Source: Pseudosulfitobacter pseudonitzschiae (GTDB taxonomy: Bacteria; Pseudomonadota; Alphaproteobacteria; Rhodobacterales; Rhodobacteraceae). Taken from it: a stretch of 64,000 nucleotides of DNA. Positions within the stretch are counted from its first letter, which is position 1; every line of letters starts with the position of its first letter. The stretch is from NCBI RefSeq assembly GCF_002222635.1, contig NZ_CP022415.1:310001-374000 (forward strand). Reading direction: 5' to 3'. The position numbers and the translations under genes were made by a program. Positions 25,447 through 34,450 of this stretch are shown here, one piece after another. The notes beneath the pieces were generated by a model. That model worked only from the letters and a program-made list of their open reading frames with translations, was not told the DNA's origin and ran no database searches.

Positions 25447-26850
25447 ATGGTGCAAGCGATTGATCTGCCGCGCAACGAAAGCGGCATCGCAACTGTGACG
25501 GGCGTGCTGAAGCAACAATTCGGCGACCGCTTCCAGACCAGCGCAGCGGTGCGCGAACAGCACGGACATACGACGACGTGGATTCAAAACCAGATGCCCG
25601 ATGGAGTTGTTTTCGCGCGATCCACCCAAGAGGTGTCTGATATCGTCAAGGTCTGTGCCGCGCATAAGGTACCGGTTATCGCATTCGGCACTGGCACTTC
25701 GCTTGAGGGGCATGTGAACGCGCCTGCGGGCGGGATTTCGATTGACCTGACCCAGATGAACAAGATTCTGACTGTCCATTCCGAGGATCTGGACTGTGTG
25801 ATCCAGCCCGGTGTGACGCGCGAGGATCTGAACACACACCTGCGAGATCAGGGCCTGTTTTTCCCCATCGACCCCGGTGCCAATGCGTCACTAGGGGGCA
25901 TGGCAGCCACGCGGGCCTCGGGGACCAATGCGGTGCGCTATGGTACGATGAAAGACAACGTGCTGGCGTTGGAGGCCGTGATGGCCGACGGGCGGATCAT
26001 CCGCACGGCGCAGCGGGCCAAGAAATCTTCGGCGGGATACGATCTGACACGGCTTTTGATCGGATCGGAAGGTACGTTGGGGATCATCACCGAGATCACG
26101 TTGAAATTGCAGGGCATTCCCGAAGCCATCAGTTCGGCGCGCTGTTCGTTCCCGTCGGTTGATGCGGCGTGCCAGACGGTGATGCAGGTGATCCAGTTCG
26201 GTATTCCGGTGGCGCGTATCGAATTGCTGGACGCGTTGCAGGTGAAGGCGTGCAATGCCTATTCGGGGCTGGATCTGCCTGAAACGCCGCTGTTGCTGCT
26301 GGAATTCCACGGCTCGGATGCGGGCGTGGTCGAGCAGGCTGAAACATTCGGAGCCATTGCCGACGAATTCGGTGGCACAGGCTATACCGCGACCACCAGC
26401 ACCGAGGAACGCAACGCATTGTGGAAAGCGCGCCACAATGCTTATTGGGCCTCGCTGGGGTTGCGGCCCGGTGCCAAGGGGATTTCCACGGATGTCTGTG
26501 TGCCGATCTCGCGGCTGGCAGAGATTGTCAGTGCGGCGCAGGAGCGGCTGGCGGAACTGGGTTTTATGGCACCTATCGTGGGCCATGTGGGCGACGGCAA
26601 TTTCCATTCGCTGCTGCTGGTGGACGAAGACAGCGCCGAAGAGATGGAAAAAGCCCAAAGCTATGTCAGCTGGCTGGCCGAGATGGCCATTTCGATGGAT
26701 GGCACCTGTACCGGTGAGCACGGGATCGGGCAGGGCAAGATGCCCTATCTGGTCAAGGAGTTGGGCGAGGCCACCGAGGTGATGGTGGCGATCAAACGTG
26801 CGCTGGACCCCGACAATATCCTGAACCCAGGCAAAGTTGTTACGGTCTGA
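25447..26850 (+). CDS. FAD-binding D-lactate dehydrogenase (cytochrome) / GlcD-like oxidase
   Basis: 467 residues starting 6 bases after ggt. The PCMH-type FAD domain has GTGTSLEGHVNAP (about 78-90), IDPGANASLGGMAATRASG (about 140-158) and SSAGYDLTRLLIGSEGTLG (about 196-214). The C-terminal FAD-oxidase_C domain has HVGDGNFHSLLLVDE (about 380-394) with metal-binding His, and GTCTGEHGIGQGK (about 418-430). This is the LDHD/Dld2 pattern, oxidising D-lactate or a similar D-2-hydroxyacid. The pairing with a 2-hydroxyacid dehydrogenase suggests turnover of glyoxylate or hydroxyacid metabolites. Confidence 0.88.
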   Translation: MVQAIDLPRNESGIATVTGVLKQQFGDRFQTSAAVREQHGHTTTWIQNQMPDGVVFARSTQEVSDIVKVCAAHKVPVIAFGTGTSLEGHVNAPAGGISIDLTQMNKILTVHSEDLDCVIQPGVTREDLNTHLRDQGLFFPIDPGANASLGGMAATRASGTNAVRYGTMKDNVLALEAVMADGRIIRTAQRAKKSSAGYDLTRLLIGSEGTLGIITEITLKLQGIPEAISSARCSFPSVDAACQTVMQVIQFGIPVARIELLDALQVKACNAYSGLDLPETPLLLLEFHGSDAGVVEQAETFGAIADEFGGTGYTATTSTEERNALWKARHNAYWASLGLRPGAKGISTDVCVPISRLAEIVSAAQERLAELGFMAPIVGHVGDGNFHSLLLVDEDSAEEMEKAQSYVSWLAEMAISMDGTCTGEHGIGQGKMPYLVKELGEATEVMVAIKRALDPDNILNPGKVVTV

Positions 26851-26883
26851 CCCGAAGGACGCTGGCGCGACGCTGTTTTATCA

Positions 26884-26940
26884 GGGGGGCTGCCCCCGGT
26901 GCGGGCGCGCCTCCCCCGGAGTTTATCGGGCAAGATGAAG
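26884..26940 (+). repeat. Dispersed palindromic repeat, copy 1
   Basis: Starts with a G-rich/C-rich hairpin (GGGGGGCTGCCCCC), continues with CCTCCCCCGGAG and ends TTTATCGGGCAAGATGAAG. The last part is a near-exact reverse complement of the two copies at 37575 and 48600. Intergenic, between the D-lactate dehydrogenase and the DMGDH-like gene. Confidence 0.7.
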
Positions 26941-27040
26941 TGCGATGGTCGCTTTTTTGCTGTGACGTGTCGGGGGGCTGGCGCGGGCGCTGAAGTTGCA
27001 GCGTAGAACAGGGCGAAATGAGCGTTCAGGGAATCGGGTC

Positions 27041-29536
27041 ATGAAAACAAACGTCAAAGCACTGGTTGTGGGCGGCGGTGCCGTGGGCACGTCGATTGCG
27101 TATCATCTGGCCCGCGCCGGATGGGAGGATGTGATGCTGTTGGAGCGGGACGAGTTGACGTCCGGTTCGACATGGCATGCGGCGGGGTTGTTGCCTTATT
27201 TCAACATGTCGTTTGCGACGACGCATATTCACGACTATTCGATCCGCTTCTACAAGACGCTGGAAGAAGAGACGGGATTGAACGCGGGATTTGCCGTTGT
27301 GGGCAACCTGCGTATGGCGCAGACCAAAGAGCGTATGGACGAATACATGCTTTATGCGTCCACCGCCGAGACATGTGGCGTGCCCTATACCTTTATGACA
27401 CCCGACGAGATCAAGGCCAAGTGGCCGCTGATCCGTACCGAGGATCTGCAAGGCGCATTGTACCACCAGACCGACGGTTACATTAACCCTGCCGACGTTA
27501 CGATGGCGATGGCCAAAGGTGCGCGGCAGCGGGGCGTGATGATCGAACGCAAGTGGCAGGCGGATGCGTTCCACTGGAACGGCACCGCATGGGAAGTCAC
27601 GGCGACCAAGATGGTCGAGAAGGGGGGCAATCTGGTGCCCTCGGACGAGCAAATTGTAATCACGGCCGAGCATGTGGTGACGGCATCAGGCAACCATGCG
27701 CAGCGTACCGCCAAGATGTTGGGCATCAAGATGCCCGCCATTCCGGTCGAGCATCAGTTTATCGTGATGGATCAGGACCCCGAACTGGTGGTCTTCCGCA
27801 AGCAAGAGGGCAATGTGGAGCACCCCGTGATCCGCGATGCGGATGCGCAATCCTATGTCCGCGAAGAACGAGGCGGCTGGATTTTGGGTGTCTATGAAAA
27901 AGACGCACCGGCGCGGTTCGAATACGGTGTGCCGGACAGCTTCCGTGCCGATCTGTTCCAGCTGGATCTGGAACGGATCGAAGACCAGTATATGGCGATG
28001 AACCATCGTATTCCGTCTGCCGAGAATTGCGGTTTGAAGGACGATTTTAACGGCCCGATCTGCTATACGCCGGATGGCAACCCGCTGGTTGGTCCTGCAC
28101 CCGGTCTGCGCAATATGTGGCTGGCCGAGGGGTTTTCGTTCGGGATCACGGCGGCGGGTGGCACGGGATATTATCTGGCCCAGCTGATGGTCGAGGGCGA
28201 GGCGGACATCGACATGGCATCGCTGGACCCCAAACGCTATGGCGACTGGATGACCACCGAGTTTGCTGCGCGCAAGAACGAAGAAGCCTATGAGCACGTC
28301 TATATCCTGCACCATCCCGACGAGGAGCGCCCTGCGTGCCGTCCGTTGCGCACTTCGCCTGCTTATGACCGGCAGGCGGCCAAAGGGGCACAGTTCGGTT
28401 GGGTCAATGGCTGGGAGCGCCCAAACTATTATGCACCCGAGGGGTTTAATGACCACGATGCGCGCAGTTTCCGGCGCGGCGGCTGGTGGCAATATGCGGT
28501 AGAGGAGGCCAAGGCGATCCGCGAAGGCGTGGGGCTGATCGATGCCACAGCCTTTACCAAACATCTGCTCAAAGGGCCCGGAGCAACGGCCTTTCTGGAT
28601 TGGTTCACCTGCAACAAGCTGCCATCGGTGGGTCGCATCAACCTGACCTATGCGCTGACCGGTGCAGGCACCACGCGCACGGAATATACCATCGTGCGGC
28701 TGGCGCAGGATGAATATTATCTGGTCTCGGCAGGGGCATGGACCGCCTATGACAGCGATTATCTGCGCAAGGCGATTGCCGACAAGACGCCCGAATTCGG
28801 CTATGTCGAATGCCATGATGTCACCACGCAGTGGGGTGTGTTTGCCATCGCGGGACCGAAAACGCGCGATGTGCTGAACACGCTGGTCAAGGATGCCGAT
28901 CCGGCCACGGTGCTGTCGAACAAGCGGTTCCCGTGGTTGACCATGCGCAACATCGAATTGGGGATGTGTCCGGTGCGCGCGATCCGCGTGGCCTATACCG
29001 GCGAGTTGGGTTGGGAATTGCACCACCCTATCGAGATGCAGAACTATCTGTGGGACCAGCTGATGCAGGCCGGCGAGCCGCACGGACTGAAGCTGGTGGG
29101 CGCGCGCGCGCAGAACTGGCTGCGGCAGGAGAAATCCTATCGCGCCTTTGGTACCGAACTGGGCCGGGATGCGACCCCGCTTGAGGCTGATCTGCCGCGT
29201 TTTGTGGATCTGTCCAAAGCGTTTCACGGAAAAGCCGAGATGGAGGCCAAAGGGGTCCGTTCGAAATGCGTTACACTGCTGATCGACGGGCCAGCCGATG
29301 CCGACCCGTGGGGCCGCGAGGTTCTTTATCATGGCGACACCCGTGTGGGGCGTCTGACGTCGGGCGGCTATTCCGTGGCCTTCGGGAAATCCATCGGCAT
29401 GGGCTATATCACGCCGGATCTGGCTGTTGCTGGAACGAAGCTGAAGGTCAAGATGTTCGATCAGCTTTGGGATGCGGAAGTGACCGAAGACAGCCCCTAT
29501 GATCCGACAAATGCGAACATTCGTGTGGACGGCTAG
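27041..29536 (+). CDS. Dimethylglycine/sarcosine dehydrogenase-like flavoprotein with GcvT domain
   Basis: 831 residues from the ATG at 27041; an upstream in-frame start lacks support. The N-terminal DAO domain has VVGGGAVGTSIAYHLARAGW (about 8-27) and GSTWHAAGLLPYF (about 44-56), whose His is the covalent FAD attachment site in dimethylglycine dehydrogenase. From about residue 430 a GcvT-like folate-binding half follows, with AIAGPKTRDVLNTL and YTGELGWELHHPIEMQNYLW (about 653-672). It would demethylate an N-methylated glycine or betaine derivative, passing the one-carbon unit to tetrahydrofolate. It stands alone, closed by a terminator. Confidence 0.87.
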   Translation: MKTNVKALVVGGGAVGTSIAYHLARAGWEDVMLLERDELTSGSTWHAAGLLPYFNMSFATTHIHDYSIRFYKTLEEETGLNAGFAVVGNLRMAQTKERMDEYMLYASTAETCGVPYTFMTPDEIKAKWPLIRTEDLQGALYHQTDGYINPADVTMAMAKGARQRGVMIERKWQADAFHWNGTAWEVTATKMVEKGGNLVPSDEQIVITAEHVVTASGNHAQRTAKMLGIKMPAIPVEHQFIVMDQDPELVVFRKQEGNVEHPVIRDADAQSYVREERGGWILGVYEKDAPARFEYGVPDSFRADLFQLDLERIEDQYMAMNHRIPSAENCGLKDDFNGPICYTPDGNPLVGPAPGLRNMWLAEGFSFGITAAGGTGYYLAQLMVEGEADIDMASLDPKRYGDWMTTEFAARKNEEAYEHVYILHHPDEERPACRPLRTSPAYDRQAAKGAQFGWVNGWERPNYYAPEGFNDHDARSFRRGGWWQYAVEEAKAIREGVGLIDATAFTKHLLKGPGATAFLDWFTCNKLPSVGRINLTYALTGAGTTRTEYTIVRLAQDEYYLVSAGAWTAYDSDYLRKAIADKTPEFGYVECHDVTTQWGVFAIAGPKTRDVLNTLVKDADPATVLSNKRFPWLTMRNIELGMCPVRAIRVAYTGELGWELHHPIEMQNYLWDQLMQAGEPHGLKLVGARAQNWLRQEKSYRAFGTELGRDATPLEADLPRFVDLSKAFHGKAEMEAKGVRSKCVTLLIDGPADADPWGREVLYHGDTRVGRLTSGGYSVAFGKSIGMGYITPDLAVAGTKLKVKMFDQLWDAEVTEDSPYDPTNANIRVDG

Positions 29537-29558
29537 GGATGCTGTCTGCTGAGACCTA

Positions 29559-29588
29559 AAAAGGCGGCGCTGGTGGGCGTCGCCTTTT
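29559..29588. terminator. Bidirectional intrinsic terminator
   Basis: Stem AAAAGGCGGCG (29559-29569) pairs with CGTCGCCTTTT (29578-29588) with one G-T pair and an 8-base loop. The arms supply T-runs in both directions, serving the convergent DMGDH-like and GH25 genes. Confidence 0.8.
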
Positions 29589-29596
29589 GCTTTGGA

Positions 29597-30388
29597 TCAT
29601 CGCTTGTGTGCGGCCAGCCACGCCGTCCAGTCGGCGCGGCTGCCGTTAAAGACGTTCAGGTCCACTTCACCGACGATCCCCGGAATGATGCCGGTGGCTG
29701 AATATTGCCAGAACTTCCAGCTTTGGCCCGGATACGCTTCCGAGACGTTTTCTGCGGTCGAGCGCAGCCAGAAGTCGTAGCCGCGGAATGACCGCAGGCC
29801 GTTATCCTCGTAGAATTTTGGTGTGGTGTAGATGATCGGGCGCTGACCAAAGTGGGCCTCGACGATCTTGATCCAGCGGCGCATCTGGTCGCGCACGTCT
29901 CTTGCGGGCGGGCGGATGTGGGCGCAGGTGGGCGAAAACGGGTTCCATTCCATATCCAGCACGGGTGGCAACATGCCCGGCGTGCGGGGGACGTTGCGGA
30001 TGAACCAGCGGGCCTGATCCTCGGGTGATGTGCAGAAATAGTAGAAATGATAGGCACCACGTTCGACGCCAGCGCGCCCAGCATCGCGCCAGTGGTGTTT
30101 GAAAGCGGGGTCAAGCAGATCACCGCCTTCGGTGGCCTTGAGAAAGGCAAAGTTCACGCCGTTGCGCCGCGCCTTGTTCCAGTCTATCGAGTCTTGAAAC
30201 CGTGCCGCGTCGATGCCTTGCACCGGAAAACGCTGCGGTGCGCGGCCTTGAAAGTCGACGGGATGAATGTCCGAGAAATTGGGGGCAAAGATCACGCCCT
30301 CGGGGGCGGGCGGTGCATTGGTGCCGGGGGCACCACAAGCAACCAGCGCCAGCAGGCTGAGCAGGGCAAGGCGTCGGGTCAAGGACAT
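29597..30388 (-). CDS. Glycoside hydrolase family 25 lysozyme lipoprotein
   Basis: 263 residues from the ATG at 30388; the longer frame runs into the upstream oxidase gene. A lipoprotein signal peptide with LLALVAC places it on a membrane facing the periplasm. GH25 features are GIDAARFQDSIDWNKAR (catalytic Asp region, about 59-75), FAFLKATEGGDLLDP (about 80-94), GAYHFYYF (about 113), PPVLDMEWNP (DxE pair, about 142-151) and FWQYSATGIIPGI with VDLNVFNG near the end. It cleaves peptidoglycan. It lies 20 bases downstream of the oxidase gene. Confidence 0.88.
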   Translation of the reverse strand: MSLTRRLALLSLLALVACGAPGTNAPPAPEGVIFAPNFSDIHPVDFQGRAPQRFPVQGIDAARFQDSIDWNKARRNGVNFAFLKATEGGDLLDPAFKHHWRDAGRAGVERGAYHFYYFCTSPEDQARWFIRNVPRTPGMLPPVLDMEWNPFSPTCAHIRPPARDVRDQMRRWIKIVEAHFGQRPIIYTTPKFYEDNGLRSFRGYDFWLRSTAENVSEAYPGQSWKFWQYSATGIIPGIVGEVDLNVFNGSRADWTAWLAAHKR

Positions 30389-30408
30389 GGGCGGGCCTTC
30401 GTATAAAT

Positions 30409-31473
30409 TTAGAGATGAAAGCGGCCGGGCGACAGGGACGCGACGGTTTCGGCGTCTACTTCTGGTGTCTGCCCCGTTACCAGATCGGCCAGCAGTTGCG
30501 AGGCGGCTGGCGCGGTCTGAAAGCCATAGCCGCCCTGACCTGCGCACCAGACAAAGGCCGGGTTCACCGGATCGCGGCCCAGCACCAGCGTACGGTCGGG
30601 AGCGAAACTGCGCAGACCGGCCCATGAGGCCTCAAGCCGTGTCACCTCGGTTGTGACGTGCTGGCTGTAGCGGTCCAGCCCTTCAGCCAGCACCATGTCG
30701 TCAGCCCACGCGTCATGGGGTGTGGTTGCGTGTTCTTCTGCGGGCGAGACCAGCAACGACCCTGCGTCGGGCTTGGCGTACCATGTTTCGTTGACGCCGA
30801 AAAAGATCGGCCAGCCGCTGATGTCATATCCGCCCGGCGCGGGAATGCGTGCCATCGAACGGCGATAGGGGGTAAGTCCGATGGGGGCAAGGCCGGCCAG
30901 TTCTGCCACCTGATCAGCCCAGGCCCCTGCGGCATTGACCAAAGTCGCGGCGTGGTGGGTTTGCCCGCCTGCGGTGACGGTCCACATACCACCGGCAAAG
31001 TCGACCTGCGTTACGGGTGATTTCGTCAACACCTGCCCGCCGTTGCCGCGCACCTGTTTGGCAAAGTCCTGTATCATTCGGTCGGTGTCGATGTCATAGG
31101 CCTCGACGTGATAGGCGGCGCGGGTGATCTGATCGTTCAGGATCGGGACAATCGCGCGGGCTTCGTCCACCGAAATCTCGGGACATTTCAGGTTTGCGGC
31201 GTCGGTGTCAAAACCTGCATGCTCGCCCTTGCGCCCCACCAGCATAAAGCCGCGGGGGCTAAGGTAGGGTTGGTGATAGGCGTCGCTGGCGTGGTTCAGG
31301 GCAATGACCGATGGCAGGCCATAGTTCTTTTCAAACAGTGCAGCCGAGCGGCCAGAAGCGTGATAGCCAAGGGCCACTTCGGATTCCAGCACTGTAACGC
31401 TGCCATACGCTGAAAGTCGCGCTGCGGCGGAAACGCCAGCGATGCCGCCGCCGATGACAAGAAAATCGCTCAC
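30409..31473 (-). CDS. FAD-dependent amino-acid oxidase/dehydrogenase-like protein (DAO family)
   Basis: 354 residues. The N-terminal motif is FLVIGGGIAGVSAAARL (about 4-20), followed by ESEVALGYHASGRSAALF. LVNAAGAWADQVAEL (about 183-197) and the C-terminal WCAGQGGYGFQTAPAAS (about 309-325) are DAO signatures. No signal peptide, so cytoplasmic. The substrate may be a D-amino acid, glycine derivative or other amine. Its start overlaps the stop of the aldo/keto reductase by four bases. Confidence 0.83.
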   Translation of the reverse strand: MSDFLVIGGGIAGVSAAARLSAYGSVTVLESEVALGYHASGRSAALFEKNYGLPSVIALNHASDAYHQPYLSPRGFMLVGRKGEHAGFDTDAANLKCPEISVDEARAIVPILNDQITRAAYHVEAYDIDTDRMIQDFAKQVRGNGGQVLTKSPVTQVDFAGGMWTVTAGGQTHHAATLVNAAGAWADQVAELAGLAPIGLTPYRRSMARIPAPGGYDISGWPIFFGVNETWYAKPDAGSLLVSPAEEHATTPHDAWADDMVLAEGLDRYSQHVTTEVTRLEASWAGLRSFAPDRTLVLGRDPVNPAFVWCAGQGGYGFQTAPAASQLLADLVTGQTPEVDAETVASLSPGRFHL

Positions 31474-32402
31474 GCGTCGTCCAGCCGGTCTGTGGCAGGC
31501 GGGGGTGTTTGCGACAGGGCGGTGATACGGTCATAGAGATCTTGGCTCATCTCGAAATGCTCTGCGGCCAACGAGGGCTGCAACTGCTCGACGCTGCGCG
31601 CCGAAATGATTGGACGCGGGCGGGCAGGGTGGGCAGCAGCCCAAGCCACGGCCAGCGTCGCGGGGGCCACATCCAGTTCGGCAGCCAGCGCGGCCAGTTC
31701 GCGCGCAGTCTCGTGCATCCACGCCACACCATAGCGGGTGGCGTATCGTTCGTCGGTGTTAAGCCTGCCGGTGCCACCAGCGGCGTATTTTCCGGTCAGC
31801 AGTCCACCACCCAAGGGCGAATAGGGCACCACCTCGATGTTCTGGTCGATGCACATCGGGATGATCTCGACCTCGGATTGACGTTTCACAAGGCTGTACA
31901 TCGGCTGGATTACGTCGATGCGGGTTTCGAATTGCGTGGCAATGTACTGGGCTTTCATCACCTGCCAGGCGGCATAGTTTGACACGCCAATAAACCGGAT
32001 CGCACCCTGAGCCTGAAGATGCGCCAGCGTATCAAAGGTCTCTTCCAGCGGTGTGTCGGGATCAAAGCGGTGGATATACAGCAGATCGACCATATCCAGC
32101 TTTAGTCGGCGGCGAGATTCATCAAACTGGTTCAGAACATTGACGCGGCTGGACCCGCCAATATAGCCCGCCTTGGTAGCGATCATCAAGCTGTCGCGGT
32201 CGGTGTCGATCATATCGGCCAGCAGCGTTTCAGAGCCACCGTTGTTATAATTATACGCCGTGTCGAAGTGATTGATGCCAGCGTCGCGGCAGGCATCGAA
32301 CATGGCGCGAGAGGCTGCAGCATCGGCATTGCCACCGAATTGCATCGTACCAAAGGTCAGGCGGGTGGCTGGCGTGCCATCGAGCGATGTAAGTTGTGTC
32401 AT
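31470..32402 (-). CDS. Aldo/keto reductase
   Basis: 310 residues from the ATG at 32402. (beta/alpha)8 family landmarks: INHFDTAYNYNNGGSE (Asp-Tyr catalytic region, about 44-59), MIATKAGY (Lys, about 75), LDMVDLLYIHRFDPDTP (His, about 98-114), RFIGVSNYAAWQ (about 136-147) and PYSPLGGGLLTGKY (about 194-207). It reduces an aldehyde or ketone with NADPH. Downstream of a GST gene (62-base gap) and translationally coupled to the DAO gene. Confidence 0.88.
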   Translation of the reverse strand: MTQLTSLDGTPATRLTFGTMQFGGNADAAASRAMFDACRDAGINHFDTAYNYNNGGSETLLADMIDTDRDSLMIATKAGYIGGSSRVNVLNQFDESRRRLKLDMVDLLYIHRFDPDTPLEETFDTLAHLQAQGAIRFIGVSNYAAWQVMKAQYIATQFETRIDVIQPMYSLVKRQSEVEIIPMCIDQNIEVVPYSPLGGGLLTGKYAAGGTGRLNTDERYATRYGVAWMHETARELAALAAELDVAPATLAVAWAAAHPARPRPIISARSVEQLQPSLAAEHFEMSQDLYDRITALSQTPPPATDRLDDA

Positions 32403-32464
32403 GGCGCAAAGTTGGCATGGGGGCTGCACAGGTGCAATGGGCAGCGATCCCCTTTGGGCCAGCT

Positions 32465-33073
32465 TTAGTCGGCCCCTTGCGCGGTCGCCCGCTGATAGGC
32501 CGGACGGGCGTGGATACGCTCGACAAATCCGGCCAGACGCGGAAAATCCTTGGCGCGGCCCTGCATCATCGCGATTTCTGCGGGAAAGCTGAGCATGATG
32601 TCGGCGGCGGACAGGTCATCCAGTACAAAATGACCCGACGGGCGCAGCACATCGTTCATGTAGCCAAAGTGCGAATCCAGCTGTTGATGGATGCGCGGGT
32701 GCAGCGGGGCTCCGGCGTCTCCCAGTCGACCGACATAAAGTTGCAGCAAGATCGGGGTCATGGCCGAGCCTTCGGCAAAATGCATCAGTTCGAGGTGCTG
32801 GACATAGGCCGGATCATCGCGCGGCGGCACCATCTGTGGTGCATGTTTCGCGCAGATCAGTTCGACAATAGCGGCGCTTTCGGTGATCAGGCGTCCGTCC
32901 ATCTCGATCATCGGTGATTTGCCCAGCGGGTGAATCGCAGTCAACTCGGGCGGTGCGAGATTGGTCTTTTCGTCGCGTTTGTAGTGATTGACCGAATACT
33001 CCGTGCCGATCTCTTCGAGCAGCCACAGAATGCGATGAGAGCGGGACCGGTTGAGGTGATAAAGTGTGATCAT
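32465..33073 (-). CDS. Glutathione S-transferase
   Basis: 202 residues from the ATG at 33073. The thioredoxin-like N-terminal half starts ITLYHLNRSRSHRILWLLEE, with the glutathione-contacting HPLGKSPMIEMDGRLITESA (about 48-67, cis-Pro and Glu-Ser). The C-terminal helical half has DDLSAADIMLSFP (about 150-162, N-capping box). It conjugates glutathione or acts as a peroxidase. It is first of the apparent minus-strand unit GST-AKR-DAO-GH25. Confidence 0.88.
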   Translation of the reverse strand: MITLYHLNRSRSHRILWLLEEIGTEYSVNHYKRDEKTNLAPPELTAIHPLGKSPMIEMDGRLITESAAIVELICAKHAPQMVPPRDDPAYVQHLELMHFAEGSAMTPILLQLYVGRLGDAGAPLHPRIHQQLDSHFGYMNDVLRPSGHFVLDDLSAADIMLSFPAEIAMMQGRAKDFPRLAGFVERIHARPAYQRATAQGAD

Positions 33074-33240
33074 ACGCTCAGGTTGCCACGCTGATGGCAC
33101 CTTGGAAACCCGTTTTGCGATGTTGTGACGTCGCGGGAGGTATCGTGCAGTGTTCATTCGTTGCCGACGTCGCGTGCTGCGGGTTGGCACGATCAACGCT
33201 TACGGCCTAGAAGACTACAAAAGAGGGTTCAGGAGCATTT

Positions 33241-33564
33241 ATGAAACGCTGGTTTGTAATAATACCGGCGGCGCTGCTGCTGGTGCCGCCGGTGATGGCA
33301 CAGGTACAGCCCGACGGGTGGAGCGCTGAGAAATGCAGCCGGTATTCTGCGGCGTGGGCGCAGATGACATCCGGTGACATGTCCGGTGTCAGCGACCGGT
33401 TTTTGGACGATCATGCCGCGTTTCTGGCGTCGGGTTGTTTGCAGGGCCGTGTCTGCCCGGTCAGCGATGCGGAATACCAACTTGCCGATACGCTGGCACT
33501 GATGGCCGTGGCCGAAGGCATGGCGGGGTCGTTTCTGCCGTTCTCGTGCGCGGCGCAGGATTAA
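33241..33564 (+). CDS. Small secreted four-cysteine protein of unknown function
   Basis: 107 residues with AGGAG upstream of the ATG. A signal peptide of about 20 residues ends PPVMA-QVQ. The mature protein (about 87 residues) has four Cys (EKCSR, SGCLQ, RVCPV, FSCAA), so two disulfides are possible in the periplasm. I do not recognise the family. It is divergent from the GST gene and about 110 bases upstream of zinT, but the Zur-like box lies between it and zinT, so the two need not share control. Confidence 0.65.
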   Translation: MKRWFVIIPAALLLVPPVMAQVQPDGWSAEKCSRYSAAWAQMTSGDMSGVSDRFLDDHAAFLASGCLQGRVCPVSDAEYQLADTLALMAVAEGMAGSFLPFSCAAQD

Positions 33565-33620
33565 CGCAGCAGCGGATGATCGCGGCGTGTAACCGGATAC
33601 CGCGATGTTGTGCATAAAAG

Positions 33621-33638
33621 GATATGTTATAACGTAAC
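33621..33638 (+). promoter_or_regulatory. Zur-like operator upstream of zinT
   Basis: GATATGTTATAACGTAAC, an imperfect palindrome (14 of 18 positions symmetric) centred on the perfect GTTATAAC. It closely matches the Zur box pattern known in alphaproteobacteria (xTATGTTATAACATAx type). It ends about 45 bases before the zinT start codon, as expected for a zinc-repressed promoter. Confidence 0.75.
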
Positions 33639-33681
33639 GAATCATGGCATAGCTGCGGCCTCATCACTTACGAGAGGATTA

Positions 33682-34362
33682 ATGATGCAAATGTCGATTA
33701 CCATCCAAGCCGCCGTTGCGGCATTTGGAGCGCTGGTTCTGTGCGCGCCATATGCTCAGGCCGAGACAAAAGCCCACAGCCATGCGCATGGAGACGAAGC
33801 CCACTCCCATGACCACACACATGGGGCGGACGACATCTATCGCGGCCACTTCGATGACAGCCAGATCGCGCCCAGGACATTGGCTGACTGGCAGGGAGAC
33901 TGGCAATCGGTCTATCCGCTGCTGCAAGACGGCACTTTGGATCCGGTTATGGAACACAAAGCCGCCAAGGGCGAAAAGACAGCCGCAGAATATCGCGCCA
34001 TGTACGAGGTCGGCTATCAAACCGACGTCGACCGCATCGTGATTCAAGGTGACGCCGTGACCTTTTCCCAGAAAGGTGGCACTTTTGCTGGCACCTATGA
34101 AAACGATGGCTATGAAATCCTGACCTACAAGGCAGGCAATCGCGGTGTGCGCTACATCTTCGAAAAAGTTTCGGGCGATGCGCTGGCACCTGCGTTTATC
34201 CAGTTCAGCGACCACGCAATCGCGCCTCAGGTAGCTGGTCACTATCACCTGTATTGGGGCGATGACCGCGCTGCCCTGCTGGAAGAGGTAACCAATTGGC
34301 CAACCTATTATCCGTCGTCTAAAAGCGGCGAAGAGATCGCGGCAGAGATGGTGGCCCACTGA
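33682..34362 (+). CDS. zinT: ZinT-family periplasmic zinc-binding protein
   Basis: 226 residues from the ATG at 33682 (the adjacent ATG at 33685 is equally possible), after GAGAGG; a longer frame overlaps the Zur box and is rejected. A signal peptide ends YAQA-ETK. A His-rich stretch (HSHAHGDEAHSHDHTHG) precedes the lipocalin-like ZinT domain, with LADWQGDWQSVYPLL (about 67-81), YRAMYEVGYQTDVDRIVI and the metal-site region SDHAIAPQVAGHYHLYWGDD (about 177-196). It scavenges zinc in the periplasm and usually hands it to ZnuA. The Zur-like box explains its likely regulation. Confidence 0.92.
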   Translation: MMQMSITIQAAVAAFGALVLCAPYAQAETKAHSHAHGDEAHSHDHTHGADDIYRGHFDDSQIAPRTLADWQGDWQSVYPLLQDGTLDPVMEHKAAKGEKTAAEYRAMYEVGYQTDVDRIVIQGDAVTFSQKGGTFAGTYENDGYEILTYKAGNRGVRYIFEKVSGDALAPAFIQFSDHAIAPQVAGHYHLYWGDDRAALLEEVTNWPTYYPSSKSGEEIAAEMVAH

Positions 34363-34398
34363 TCTGCGCTCTGGCGTGAACAGGGCATAGGCCACTAA

Positions 34399-34428
34399 AA
34401 AAGGCCCCGGAAACAACCGGGGCCTTTT
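34399..34428. terminator. Bidirectional intrinsic terminator
   Basis: Perfect 12-bp stem AAAAGGCCCCGG (34399-34410) / CCGGGGCCTTTT (34417-34428) with loop AAACAA, between the convergent zinT and BMP genes. Each side ends in a T-run. Confidence 0.88.
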
Positions 34429-34450
34429 CGTGTTTCACAGCGATCGCCGT

